This document shows positions 23,587 to 32,250 of a stretch of DNA of 34,720 bases, piece after piece. This stretch comes from an uncultured Clostridium sp. (GTDB lineage: Bacteria; Bacillota; Clostridia; TANB77; CAG-508), in assembly GCA_946578345.1 (NCBI GenBank), contig CAMOBD010000012.1, forward strand, positions 1-34,720, written 5' to 3'. Each line of letters opens with the position of its first letter. Position 1 is the first letter of the stretch. Both the position numbers and the translations under genes were made by a program. The notes beneath the pieces were generated by a model, which saw only the letters and a program-made list of their open reading frames with translations, searched no databases and was not told where the DNA came from.

Positions 23587-24858
23587 TTAAAATCCTGTTC
23601 TTGGAAGATTTATTTCTTTTTGTCCTGTTACGGTTATATCTTCATCTTCCACTTTCTTTTCTTCATCTTCTGGTTTTTCATAATTATTTACATTTACTCT
23701 ATACGCTTGATTTAATTTTAAATCTATTTCTATTAGTTGCTCATATCCAGTGTATCCATCTGGTGACTTTATCTCTTGTATATAATATTTCCCTGGTTTT
23801 ACTCCGCTTATTCTAACTAATCCATTTTCATCTGTTTCTAAGTCTGAATAAACTATATTTTTATTCTCATCTAATATATTAAATTTTGCTCCTTTTAAAG
23901 GCTCTCTAGTTTCTGCATCTTTCTTGAACAATTCAATATAGGCATTATTTTTTAGATAATTCACTCTTAATTTTGTACTCTCATATTCGTAATCTCCTGC
24001 TGCTAATGCATAACTTTGTTTTGAACTATCTCCTGAGTCGCCATATAGAATTGGTCTTGTTTTCATATCTGCTGTAACTTCAATTTCAAAGTTACCGTCT
24101 TTATCCATTTCTGAAATTGGTATTAAAACTTTAAATTTTTCTCCTGTTTTAAATGTTGTTTTTTCATTATTTTTTTCATCTGTTACTTTAACATTTTCAA
24201 TTTTTACATTATTTAATTTTACATCAAATTTTGTGCTGTCTACATTTGTTGTTACATAATATGTTTTACTTGCATAATCTTTATCTATTGTATCCATTTC
24301 CCATTTTGTATCATCAGTTTTCACATTTACAATAGAAACTGGTTTTGTTGAAGATGAGCTTCTTGCAGCTTTTGCTATTTTCTCTGCAGCTGCAACCACT
24401 CTATTTCCTTGTGCGTCTAATCCTTTGAAATCGCTCCAGTCATAGTTATACATTGCATCATATACAGCCATTTTTGTTGCTGCAAATGCTTCTATATCAC
24501 TATTACATCCAAGCTCTTTCGCTGTTTTAAATGGATATCCATTTGTTACTGCTCTCCAAATTTTTGCATCTGTTACTAATTTATCTGCTGAAACAGTATA
24601 TTCTTCCTCTTCTGTAACACCAGGCAAGTTTCTATTCAAACAATATGCCGGATATTCAATACCATCCTTCTGATATACAATAAATTCAACACCTACTGTT
24701 ATTCCTTGATATGTAAAACAAACTAGTTCTCCTTTAGAATATAAGTCTGCCTCATCTATTATATATGTAGCCGCTTTTGCCTCTGTGCCAAGTCCTACTA
24801 AGGTAGTGACCATTGTTATTAACACTAATGTTATTGCTAAAATACTTTTAATTTTCAT
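23587..24858 (-). CDS. Secreted TQXA/SpaA-type surface protein ending in LPRTGF without membrane anchor
   Basis: This 423-aa protein has a signal peptide (1-29, cleavage near AKA/ATY). An N-terminal thioester-type (TQXA) region follows, with C73 in EYPAYCLNRNLPG. The partner motif reads ATKMAVY, with Lys where TQXA has Gln. A middle domain (about 170-300) precedes a SpaA/Cna-B domain (about 308-400) with Lys in IELFKKD and Glu in YYIQEIKSPDGY, positions that could form an isopeptide bond. The tail is EINLPRTGF and then stop. A sorting motif is therefore present, but the hydrophobic helix and basic tail that normally follow are missing in every frame. The sortase gene lies directly upstream. 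ATG 24858 has AAAGGATGTAATAT. Confidence 0.87.
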   Translation of the reverse strand: MKIKSILAITLVLITMVTTLVGLGTEAKAATYIIDEADLYSKGELVCFTYQGITVGVEFIVYQKDGIEYPAYCLNRNLPGVTEEEEYTVSADKLVTDAKIWRAVTNGYPFKTAKELGCNSDIEAFAATKMAVYDAMYNYDWSDFKGLDAQGNRVVAAAEKIAKAARSSSSTKPVSIVNVKTDDTKWEMDTIDKDYASKTYYVTTNVDSTKFDVKLNNVKIENVKVTDEKNNEKTTFKTGEKFKVLIPISEMDKDGNFEIEVTADMKTRPILYGDSGDSSKQSYALAAGDYEYESTKLRVNYLKNNAYIELFKKDAETREPLKGAKFNILDENKNIVYSDLETDENGLVRISGVKPGKYYIQEIKSPDGYTGYEQLIEIDLKLNQAYRVNVNNYEKPEDEEKKVEDEDITVTGQKEINLPRTGF

Positions 24859-24968
24859 ATATTACATCCTTTCTTAATTTTAATCCATATTATTTCTCAC
24901 ATGTGTATTATTGTTAATTAATTTTTTATTTGCAATCTAACAACCAGTTTTTATAATAAATATTCATT

Positions 24969-25715
24969 TCATATAACTTCAACTGCTTGTACACATCTTC
25001 TATAATCATGCATATTCTCAACACATGTTATTAAAGTTATTCTATTATCTTCTGTTTCTTGTACATAGCTCCAGTCAGTTTGCTCAATAATTTTATTAAG
25101 GACTACTTTGTATGTTCTCTCTCCGCTTTCTGTAGAATAAATTATTTTATCTCCTACTTCCAATTTTTTTATGTTTTGAAAGAAATTACATCTGTATCCT
25201 CTATTATGTCCAGCCAAAGCTACGTTTCCGTTCCAACTCGTAGTTTCTGGAAAATGTCCCACTGCTAATGCTAAAACATCTTGCGAAGTCCCAGCTCTTA
25301 TTGGTGCATCAACATTTATCTTTGGTATTTTTATTCTCCATTCATTATCTTTATCTAAGATTTGTGATAAATACTCAGTAGTAACATTGTTCATATTTGA
25401 ATTTGATACTTGTTGTACCTCTTCATCATTTGTGCCTTCAATTTCCTCAATCATTGTGTCTTCATCATATATATCTGCAATCTGCATTAATTCTTGAAAT
25501 GTATTTTCCACTTTCATTGCACCTGTTCCCTGCCTCTTTATATTGTTATACTCTTCAATTCTAATAGAACCAGTATAAATAGGTCTGTTTGATGTCTCAT
25601 TTATATTTGCATTATTTAAAAAATACATATCTAGAACTATAAACAAAATCAGACATATAATTATCGTCATAATTAAAGCGATAACATTAATATTTTTCCT
25701 TGTATAATTTAACAC
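24969..25715 (-). CDS. Sortase, class D-like
   Basis: This is a 248-aa protein. An N-terminal transmembrane helix (about 10-33) is followed by an acidic linker and the sortase fold from about residue 125 (WRIKIPKINVDAPIRAGTSQ). The catalytic triad is visible: H170 in LAGHNRGY, C231 in TLITCVEN, and Arg in DYRRCVQAVEV (about 239/240). The TLITC form suits class D or related clostridial sortases. GTG 25715 lies behind GGAGGTATTAT; an upstream TTG at 25736 has no site. The enzyme should act on the adjacent LPRTG protein, with which it forms a two-gene unit. A short upstream reading frame overlaps its start. Confidence 0.9.
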   Translation of the reverse strand: MLNYTRKNINVIALIMTIIICLILFIVLDMYFLNNANINETSNRPIYTGSIRIEEYNNIKRQGTGAMKVENTFQELMQIADIYDEDTMIEEIEGTNDEEVQQVSNSNMNNVTTEYLSQILDKDNEWRIKIPKINVDAPIRAGTSQDVLALAVGHFPETTSWNGNVALAGHNRGYRCNFFQNIKKLEVGDKIIYSTESGERTYKVVLNKIIEQTDWSYVQETEDNRITLITCVENMHDYRRCVQAVEVI

Positions 25716-25750
25716 ATAATACCTCCATTCAGGCAATAAATATATACCAC
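25709..25750 (-). CDS. Possible 13-codon leader peptide coupled to the sortase start
   Basis: AAAGGAGGGCA, the strongest ribosome site in this leader, precedes GTG 25750 and a 13-codon frame (MVYIYCLNGGIMC) whose TAA stop overlaps the sortase GTG by a shifted frame. Translation of it could feed ribosomes to the sortase start. Coding status is unproven. The rest of the 25751-26046 gap is AT-rich, with no gene or recognised riboswitch. Confidence 0.35.
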   Translation of the reverse strand: MVYIYCLNGGIMC

Positions 25751-26046
25751 TGCCCTCCTTTCATAATAGATTGCCAATGTAATTTTTCTTAATTTGGAAA
25801 TTTTTAAGAATAAAATACTTAATCGTTGATTAAAACATTTTGAATTTAGATTTAATCTAAAAAATTTTTCTGAGTTTAAAATTGCAATTTCTAACTACAC
25901 CCATATATTACCATATTTATTTTGATTTGTAAAGAATTTTATTACGACAAAATTCGACAAAAGTGGCTATTCCCTTAGAGTTACCGTGTTTTCATAAAAT
26001 GTATTTTAGAAAAAATTTGTTAAATTTCACTCTTTTTATTCAAAAA

Positions 26047-26118
26047 GTTACTATTTAAAGGTCTCTTTGAATAAAATCTAGGTAATATGTATAAAGCAAA
26101 AGACCTTTAAATAGTAAC
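26047..26118. repeat. GTTACTRTTTAAAGG hairpin element C
   Basis: GTTACTATTTAAAGGTCT (26047-26064) and AGACCTTTAAATAGTAAC (26101-26118) form a perfect 18-bp stem with a 36-base loop. CTTTTTATTCAAAA just outside (26032-26045) recurs inside element D. It lies 13 bases after the stop of the histidine kinase gene and may act as its terminator. Confidence 0.85.
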
Positions 26119-26131
26119 GTAAAAATATAAA

Positions 26132-27634
26132 TTATTTAATTTTTTCTTCCTTATCTAACTCAAAATAAAATTCCACTCCATTTTCTAGGTTTATTACTCC
26201 ATAATCATTTTTGTAATTATTCATTATGGCCTTTACTAAAGCTAAACCTATTCCAGTTCCTCCATCATTTCTATTTCTTGAACTGTCTTCTTTATAAAAT
26301 CTTCCCCAGATTTTATCTATATGCTCCTCTGCGATATTGTCTCCTGTGTTAATTACAGATATTCTTACCTTGCCATTTTGTGTATTTTCAGTTATCTTTA
26401 CATCTACCTGTTTAATTCCATCTACTTCTTTTGCATGTTTTATAGCGTTTGTAAAGTAATTTGTTACAACTTGCTCTATGTAAAAATCATCTGCAAATAC
26501 TTGTATTGGGCCATTATGTTCAAATTTAATTTGTATATTTTTTTCATCTATCATTACTTTGCATTTTCTAATTACTTCATTAATTAACTCAACAATATCA
26601 AATTTTTCATTATTAAATTCACGTTTTCCATATTCTAGTTTCATTAATTCAAGTAATTGTTTTACTAATGTGTCCATCTTATTTGATTCATCTAAAATAA
26701 CTTCTGCATAGAACTTTCTTGATTCTTCATCATTATTTACATTTTCTATCAAACCTTCTGCATACCCTTGAATTAGAGCAATAGGTGTTTTAAGCTCATG
26801 TGATACATCTGATATAAATTGTTTTCTCATATCATCTATTTTAGATTTTTCTTCTATATCTTTTTCAAGTTCACTATTATTTTCTCTCAATTGCTTGATT
26901 GTTGTTTCCAATTTATCTGACATAGTATTTATATTTTTGCCAAGTTCATTTATTTCATCATCTGTATCTATTATTCTATATTTCTGGCTAAAATCAAGTC
27001 TCGCCATCTTATTTGTTATATCATTTAATTGAACTATTGGCTCTGTAAATTTCTTAGATATATATGATGCAATAAATGCTGATATAAGCAATATGATTAG
27101 ACCAATGAGTATTAATGCTCGATTAGATATTTGCACACTTTCTTCTATTGGCATTGCTGGTATGCTAATATATAATTCATAACCATTATCTAATAAACCT
27201 TGTAATAATATGTAGTTAATATTATTCTCTCTATCATTTACCCTTTGTATGATTATTTTATCATCCGAATATATAGAAAGTCCTTCTTCTCTTTTATCAG
27301 CTTCTGAAATCATATTAATAATAGAATATAAATCCTTATCAGTACTAAATGCTATTATATTTTCGTTGGTTTTTATATAAATATCAAAATTATTGTTAAA
27401 TGCTATTCTCCTTAATTCTTGCTCTATACTGCTAGAACTATTATTTGAATTATAGTAGCTATTTATTTTATTATACACGTCTATTACTGTATTAGTTTTA
27501 GAGTATAAATAAAATGACTCTAAAACCACACTATTTATAGCAACAAGACATAATACTATTACTGCTATAACAACACACATTGTCACAAACAGTTTAAACC
27601 TTACAGACTTAAAGTAATTCTTTGGTTTAGCCAT
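26132..27634 (-). CDS. PhoR/ResE-like sensor histidine kinase
   Basis: This 500-aa kinase has a transmembrane helix at about 13-34, an extracellular sensor (about 35-170), a second helix (about 172-192), HAMP (about 193-245), a short coiled coil and HisKA with H279 in SDVSHELKTPIALIQGYAEG. HATPase_c follows, with the N-box YFTNAIKHAK (N396), VINTGDNI and the G-box GGTGIGLALVKAI. It autophosphorylates and should pass phosphate to the regulator encoded just upstream. The signal is unknown. The gene pair precedes the sortase/surface-protein unit on the same strand, so cell-envelope control is a fair guess. ATG 27634 is preceded by GAAGGAGGATAGATAAA. Confidence 0.95.
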   Translation of the reverse strand: MAKPKNYFKSVRFKLFVTMCVVIAVIVLCLVAINSVVLESFYLYSKTNTVIDVYNKINSYYNSNNSSSSIEQELRRIAFNNNFDIYIKTNENIIAFSTDKDLYSIINMISEADKREEGLSIYSDDKIIIQRVNDRENNINYILLQGLLDNGYELYISIPAMPIEESVQISNRALILIGLIILLISAFIASYISKKFTEPIVQLNDITNKMARLDFSQKYRIIDTDDEINELGKNINTMSDKLETTIKQLRENNSELEKDIEEKSKIDDMRKQFISDVSHELKTPIALIQGYAEGLIENVNNDEESRKFYAEVILDESNKMDTLVKQLLELMKLEYGKREFNNEKFDIVELINEVIRKCKVMIDEKNIQIKFEHNGPIQVFADDFYIEQVVTNYFTNAIKHAKEVDGIKQVDVKITENTQNGKVRISVINTGDNIAEEHIDKIWGRFYKEDSSRNRNDGGTGIGLALVKAIMNNYKNDYGVINLENGVEFYFELDKEEKIK

Positions 27635-27649
27635 TTTATCTATCCTCCT

Positions 27650-27750
27650 TCCTCTATGTGAGATGAGATTTTATGTGAAGCGAGAGATATTTATTATGCT
27701 CTTTTTCCTCTCACTTCTCATCTCTCATTTTCCACCTCTCACTTCACTTC
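27650..27750. repeat. Purine-biased GTGAGAG/ATGAGA repeat tract between regulator and kinase genes
   Basis: The minus strand carries repeated GTGAGAG, ATGAGAG and GAAGTGAGAG words. They form an interrupted stem between TGAGATGAGA/GAAGCGAGAG (27659-27689) and CTCTCACTTCTCATCTCTCA (27711-27730). The tract begins inside the last codons (EVK, stop) of the regulator gene. No coding frame is present. Confidence 0.6.
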
Positions 27751-28416
27751 AAATTTATAACCAATCCCACGAATTGTTTGGATATATTTGCCCTTTTTGC
27801 CTAATTTATGTCTAATTTTCTTTATATGGCTATCTATAGTCCTAGAATCTCCATAATAATCATAATTCCATACATTATTTAATATCTTATCCCTAGATAG
27901 TGCTATATTTTCATTATCCACTAAATATTTTAAAAGTTCATATTCTCTTAAACTCATTTCGATTGGTTTGCCATCCACACTAACTGTTCTACCTTCTGAA
28001 TCTATTACTATTCCGCCATAATCTTTTAGTTTTTTCTCTTCAGGGTTTGTCCTTTTTAAAATAGCCTCTACTCTAGCAACCAATATTTTAGGGCTAAATG
28101 GTTTAGAAATATATTCATCAACACCTAATTCAAAGCCAAATAATTCATCCTGTTCTTCACCTCTTGCTGTAAGCATTATAATAGGAATTTTTGATGTTTG
28201 TCTTATTTGTCTTAAAACAGACCATCCATCAAGTTTTGGCATCATAACATCCAAAAGAATTAGTTTTATCTTGTTTTGATTTTCTTCAAATACTTGTAAA
28301 GCCTCTTCTCCATCTCCAGCCTCTAATATTCCATACCCCTTCTGCATTAAAAAATCTTTGATAAGCTTTCTCATCCTTGATTCATCATCTACTACAAGAA
28401 CTGTTACATCACTCAT
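27739..28416 (-). CDS. OmpR/PhoB-family response regulator
   Basis: This is a 225-aa regulator. The receiver domain has D10/D11, phospho-acceptor D56 (LILLDVMMPKLDGW), T83 and K105. The C-terminal winged helix (about 130-225) has SLREYELLKYLVDNEN and RTIDSHIKKIRHKLG, and ends IQTIRGIGYKFEVK. It is the cognate partner of the kinase encoded 104 bases downstream. It is expected to bind direct repeats near target promoters, possibly including the sortase unit. The purine repeat tract reaches into its last codons. The ATG 28416 follows a GGAATGAGAGAAA site. Confidence 0.95.
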   Translation of the reverse strand: MSDVTVLVVDDESRMRKLIKDFLMQKGYGILEAGDGEEALQVFEENQNKIKLILLDVMMPKLDGWSVLRQIRQTSKIPIIMLTARGEEQDELFGFELGVDEYISKPFSPKILVARVEAILKRTNPEEKKLKDYGGIVIDSEGRTVSVDGKPIEMSLREYELLKYLVDNENIALSRDKILNNVWNYDYYGDSRTIDSHIKKIRHKLGKKGKYIQTIRGIGYKFEVK

Positions 28417-28484
28417 TTTCTCTCATTCCTTTCGTATATATCACAATTAATAATATTATACACTTGCATTATGTCCTTTGTATG

Positions 28485-28558
28485 AATAAATTGTTACTGT
28501 TTTTAAATTTTTGATTTTTGGCTTTTTATTCAAAACCTTTAAACAGTAACAATTTATT
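28485..28558. repeat. GTTACTRTTTAAAGG hairpin element D
   Basis: AATAAATTGTTACTGTTT (28485-28502) and AAACAGTAACAATTTATT (28541-28558) are a perfect 18-bp pair with a 38-base loop. The right arm contains the TAA stop of the mscS-like gene (28554-28556). CTTTTTATTCAAAACCTTTA (28522-28541) matches elements B and C. Confidence 0.85.
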
Positions 28559-29642
28559 GTATTTCTTCTTCCTCTTCCACATTGTGTACATATACGTTTT
28601 GACCAGGGTATGCAATTTTCACATTCTCTGATTCTAGTACTTTTAAAATTTGTTCATTTACATTTTCTCTAAAAGCCAAGTATGGTGCATAAGCTACAAT
28701 GTCTGTATACATAAATATATGAATATTTACTCCATCTAGTTCAATTGTATTAAAATGTACTTGTATTGAATCTTTATCAACATTATCTGTATTATTTAAT
28801 ACAAATTTAATTCTATTTACTATTTTTTCAATTTTGTCTGAATTAGTTTCCAAAGGAAGTTTAATATTTAATAAATATCTTCTTTGTTTCATTCTAGACC
28901 AGTTAACAACATTGTTTGTTGTAAACACTGAATTTTGTATTGTTACAATTGTATTGTCTGATGTCTTAATCTTTGTACTTCTAAATGATATTTCTACAAC
29001 TTCTCCTTCATCCGTTCCAACTACTATCCAGTCTCCAACTAAAAATGGTCTATCGGAAAGTATAGAAAATCCTGAAATAAGACTTTTTACAAAATCTTGT
29101 GCAGCTAATGCTACAACTGCACTTCCTACTCCAAGACCTGCTATAAGGCTTGAAGGATTTATACCAAATACAGCTAGAATTAAAAGCCCTGCTCCTATGT
29201 ATATTACATATTTCAAAATTTTACTTGTAAAACTAGCAACAGTTCTATTGCCATCTGGCATATCATCATTCTTTAACTTTTTTACAATTCCCTTTTTTGG
29301 ATCAACAAAATTAACTAATCCATTAGCAATAATACAAATTATCGATATATCAAGTACTTTTTTACATACTCCCAATATATCTGCTGGTGGATTTATTATT
29401 AGTATTGCAACATAAACACCTGCACATATGAATAGTGCCTTTAATGGTTTATAAAAAGGACTATTTTTTATTTTCTTTCTATCTTTTTCTTTAAACATAA
29501 ACATCTTAATTATTAGATATGAAAATACTCTACTAAATATGCAAAAAAACAAGATGATTATTAATGCTATTCCTATATCTATTAATTGCTCTTGAGTTAT
29601 ATTTTTAAAGAAATTAATAATTTCATTTATTTGCTTCATCAA
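28554..29642 (-). CDS. MscS-family mechanosensitive channel
   Basis: This 362-aa membrane protein has several N-terminal helices (about 18-150) and then the pore-helix signature AGLGVGSAVVALAAQDFVKSLISG (about 168-191). The beta-domain start FLVGDWIVVGTDEGEVVEISFRSTKI follows, then an alpha/beta cytoplasmic vestibule ending in acidic residues. It would release solutes on hypo-osmotic shock. Its stop lies within palindromic element D. It follows trmB by only a few bases (trmB stop at 29651), so the two are one transcript. ATG 29642 follows AAGGAGGAAATTG. Confidence 0.95.
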   Translation of the reverse strand: MMKQINEIINFFKNITQEQLIDIGIALIIILFFCIFSRVFSYLIIKMFMFKEKDRKKIKNSPFYKPLKALFICAGVYVAILIINPPADILGVCKKVLDISIICIIANGLVNFVDPKKGIVKKLKNDDMPDGNRTVASFTSKILKYVIYIGAGLLILAVFGINPSSLIAGLGVGSAVVALAAQDFVKSLISGFSILSDRPFLVGDWIVVGTDEGEVVEISFRSTKIKTSDNTIVTIQNSVFTTNNVVNWSRMKQRRYLLNIKLPLETNSDKIEKIVNRIKFVLNNTDNVDKDSIQVHFNTIELDGVNIHIFMYTDIVAYAPYLAFRENVNEQILKVLESENVKIAYPGQNVYVHNVEEEEEIQ

Positions 29643-29650
29643 TTTCCTCC

Positions 29651-30307
29651 TTAAATAGACGCAATAAGAGCCTTAATTTTTATACCTTGCTCTTTAAACA
29701 TCTGCTCATGCTCAGTCTCTATATTTTCCCAGAAGTCAGTTTCATTTTGCAAATCATATGTGACTTTCTCCACATTGAAACCTGTCTCTTTAAAGTAATT
29801 AATGCTATCATTAAATAACCCATCATCATCTGTTTTAAAGTAAATTTTCGCTCCTTCTGCTAAAAATTCTTTATACTTCTCTAATTGTCTAGTATGAGTA
29901 AGCCTTTTCTTTCTATGCTTTCCTCGTGGCCATGGATTACAAAAATTTATGTATATTCTTTGTATATTATCTTCTTTAGACAATATATTATTTATTCTTT
30001 CAATATCATAACGTGTAATATATATATTGTCAGTCTCTCTCTTTGCCATTTTATACTGCTCTTCAATTTTTCTTTTTGCTACCCCAAGCATTGCATCAAC
30101 CAAATCTATAGCAATATAATTAATATCTGGATTGTATACAGCAAGTTGAGAAATAAATCCTCCTTTACCACAACCTAGTTCTAAAAAAATCGGATTATCA
30201 TTATTAAAAAGCTCTCTCCACTTTCCTTTATAATCTTCTGGATTGTCTATATAAAATTTACTTTCTTCTAATTCCTTACGCGCCCACGGTTTATATCTTA
30301 TTCGCAT
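29651..30307 (-). CDS. trmB: tRNA (guanine(46)-N7)-methyltransferase
   Basis: This is a 218-aa enzyme starting MRIRYKPWARKELEES, the typical TrmB opening, which supports ATG 30307; the open frame runs to 30340 but begins there with an unlikely TTG. The SAM site is LELGCGKGGFISQ and the tRNA-binding/catalytic motif is INFCNPWPRGKHRKKRLTH. The usual form is DPWPK, so the Asp is Asn here. YFKTDDDGLF and TDFWENIETEHEQMF follow. It methylates G46 in the tRNA variable loop. Its AAGGAGG site is about 15 bases before the ATG, farther than usual. Confidence 0.93.
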   Translation of the reverse strand: MRIRYKPWARKELEESKFYIDNPEDYKGKWRELFNNDNPIFLELGCGKGGFISQLAVYNPDINYIAIDLVDAMLGVAKRKIEEQYKMAKRETDNIYITRYDIERINNILSKEDNIQRIYINFCNPWPRGKHRKKRLTHTRQLEKYKEFLAEGAKIYFKTDDDGLFNDSINYFKETGFNVEKVTYDLQNETDFWENIETEHEQMFKEQGIKIKALIASI

Positions 30308-30366
30308 TTTATTACTTATCTTCCTCCTTTTTATCCACAAATATTATACCATGTATAAAAAATTTG

Positions 30367-32079
30367 TCAAACAACTTGCATTTTGCATTCTTTGCCACGG
30401 AAGGCAAACACCATCTTAGTTATATTGTTAAATCCTCTTTCTCTCAAGTTGCTCTCGTAGTCTCTTTCTTCTATTTGTCTCTTAGCACTTTCGATTACAT
30501 CTTCTATTGTATTCTCTTGCATGTCATTTGCCACTTTGAATTCTATTATAAAGCTGTTTTTATTTTTATCTTGTGGCTCCAGCATTATGTCGTATCTTCC
30601 CATTCCTGATTCTCTATTTGAATTCACATAGTAACTATCTTTTAATCCAACTAGCATTCCTAGTACAAATGCATGGTAGAAGTTTTCTGCTGTATTTTCT
30701 CCCACATCCATATAACTAAACATTTCTTTAACTAGTTTTTGAAATTTTATCTCAAACTCGCTTAAGTTTAGTTCTACTAAATCTTTCAAAATACTATTCA
30801 AATCATTTCCTATTACTTTGTCATTAAACCATGACCTAACTATTGATTGGAATAATAGTTTTATTTCATAATTTGGCAGTTTTACTTTATATACTCCTTC
30901 TGCTAAATTTACTACTTCGTCTACTTTTAGATATCCCGTTCCTAACATCAAGCCCCAGATATTATTTTCATTTTCTTCTATTCCATCTATTATTGTCTCT
31001 AAATCTATCGGTACTTCTATTGCCTCTCCTTTTAACAATTTCTCCATTTTTTCTTTTACTGTTGTTGATTTTTTTATTGTCATTTTTATTAAATCATTTG
31101 AACTTGTATTTACCCAGTATGGTTTTAACTGTTTATCTGTCAAATAATTTAATATGCTCCATGGATTATATATTCCTTCTACATTACCTATTCTGTAACC
31201 ATCATACCATTTTTTTATTTCTTCTTTATCTTCTTTTACATTAAAATCCTCAATTACTTTATCCATTTCTTCTGATGTTATACCAAAGTCATCCGCAAAC
31301 TCATTATCTAACACGGTAAATACTTTGAAGTTATTTGCTCCACTAAAAATACTTTCTTTTGCTACCCTACTTACTCCTGTTAATACTGTTTTTTCCAAAT
31401 ATGGGTTGTCTTTGAAAGTTGTAGTATAAAAATTTTTTAAAAACTTTATAGCTTGTTCATAATATTTTTCTACATATGCAGCTTGAATAGGTACATCATA
31501 TTCATCTATAAATAACATTACTGGCTTTTCAAAATGTCTGTATAAATATCCACTTAATTCTCTTATACTTTTTATTAATTGTTCCTCATCTTCTCTAATA
31601 TATAAGATATCATTTATTCGAGCCTTTTCATCATCATATACTTTGTCACTATCTAATAAATATCTATGTTCTCTATATGCATCTAGAACTGCTGATTTAA
31701 ATCCTGTTGCCATACGTTCATAATCGTCTACATTTACATCTTTTAACGTCAAATATATACATGGATATGCCCCTAATTTTGATGTATATTTTTCTCCCTG
31801 TTCCATTATTTTTAATCCTTCAAATAGCTCTTTTGAATCTTTAACATCACAGTCAAAAAAGTATCTTAACATGCTCATATTTAAAGTCTTTCCAAATCTA
31901 CGTGGACGTGTTACTAGCAATACTCTTGCTTGATTATCTATGATATCTTTAATATACATAGTTTTATCTATAAAGTAATTCTTTCTTAGTCTAAGTCCTT
32001 TAAAATTACTCTCACCTATTCCAATTCCTTCAAATTCCATAGTTTTATCACTACCCTTCATCTGGTTATTGGCTACCAC
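30367..32079 (-). CDS. AAA-ATPase-like protein with C-terminal PD-(D/E)XK nuclease-like domain
   Basis: This 570-aa protein has an AAA-ATPase_like (PF09820) N-terminal region. FKGLRLRKNYFIDKTMYIKD is followed by the P-loop-like TRPRRFGKTLNMSML (about residues 57-71), Walker B PVMLFIDEYDVPIQ (about 160) and VLTGVSRVAKESIFSG. The C-terminal PDDEXK_9 (PF08011) part has YYVNSNRESGMGRYDIMLEP and FIIEFKVA, the D...ExK core. The family is widespread and often multi-copy in gut anaerobes; the function is unproven and may involve DNA. GTG 32079 is used here, but ATG 32061 or 32040 are possible starts. It is divergent from the ABC genes, with a 171-base intergenic region that shows no clear element. 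Confidence 0.92.
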   Translation of the reverse strand: MVANNQMKGSDKTMEFEGIGIGESNFKGLRLRKNYFIDKTMYIKDIIDNQARVLLVTRPRRFGKTLNMSMLRYFFDCDVKDSKELFEGLKIMEQGEKYTSKLGAYPCIYLTLKDVNVDDYERMATGFKSAVLDAYREHRYLLDSDKVYDDEKARINDILYIREDEEQLIKSIRELSGYLYRHFEKPVMLFIDEYDVPIQAAYVEKYYEQAIKFLKNFYTTTFKDNPYLEKTVLTGVSRVAKESIFSGANNFKVFTVLDNEFADDFGITSEEMDKVIEDFNVKEDKEEIKKWYDGYRIGNVEGIYNPWSILNYLTDKQLKPYWVNTSSNDLIKMTIKKSTTVKEKMEKLLKGEAIEVPIDLETIIDGIEENENNIWGLMLGTGYLKVDEVVNLAEGVYKVKLPNYEIKLLFQSIVRSWFNDKVIGNDLNSILKDLVELNLSEFEIKFQKLVKEMFSYMDVGENTAENFYHAFVLGMLVGLKDSYYVNSNRESGMGRYDIMLEPQDKNKNSFIIEFKVANDMQENTIEDVIESAKRQIEERDYESNLRERGFNNITKMVFAFRGKECKMQVV

Positions 32080-32250
32080 CTTTTTACCCTTTTATATCAC
32101 ATTATTATTGTATCACATGTATTTGCTTTTGGCTAGGGTTATGGAATAAATTTTGGAGGTAGGTTGCGACTTTAATAATTTCTTAAGTTTTTCTCCCTTG
32201 CTTTTTAAGATTTTCATGTTAGACTATATGGCAAGCGAAGGAGGGATGAT

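Noticed and set aside
25751..26046. Riboswitch (for example c-di-GMP) upstream of the sortase gene
   Set aside because: No conserved riboswitch core or stable aptamer-like folding was visible in the AT-rich leader.
26120..28416. VanRS-type resistance two-component system
   Set aside because: No van or resistance genes are nearby, and the domain layout is the common PhoR/OmpR type.
30843..31244. Leucine-rich 133-aa plus-strand frame opposite the AAA-ATPase gene
   Set aside because: It is antisense to a clearly conserved gene and has no ribosome site.
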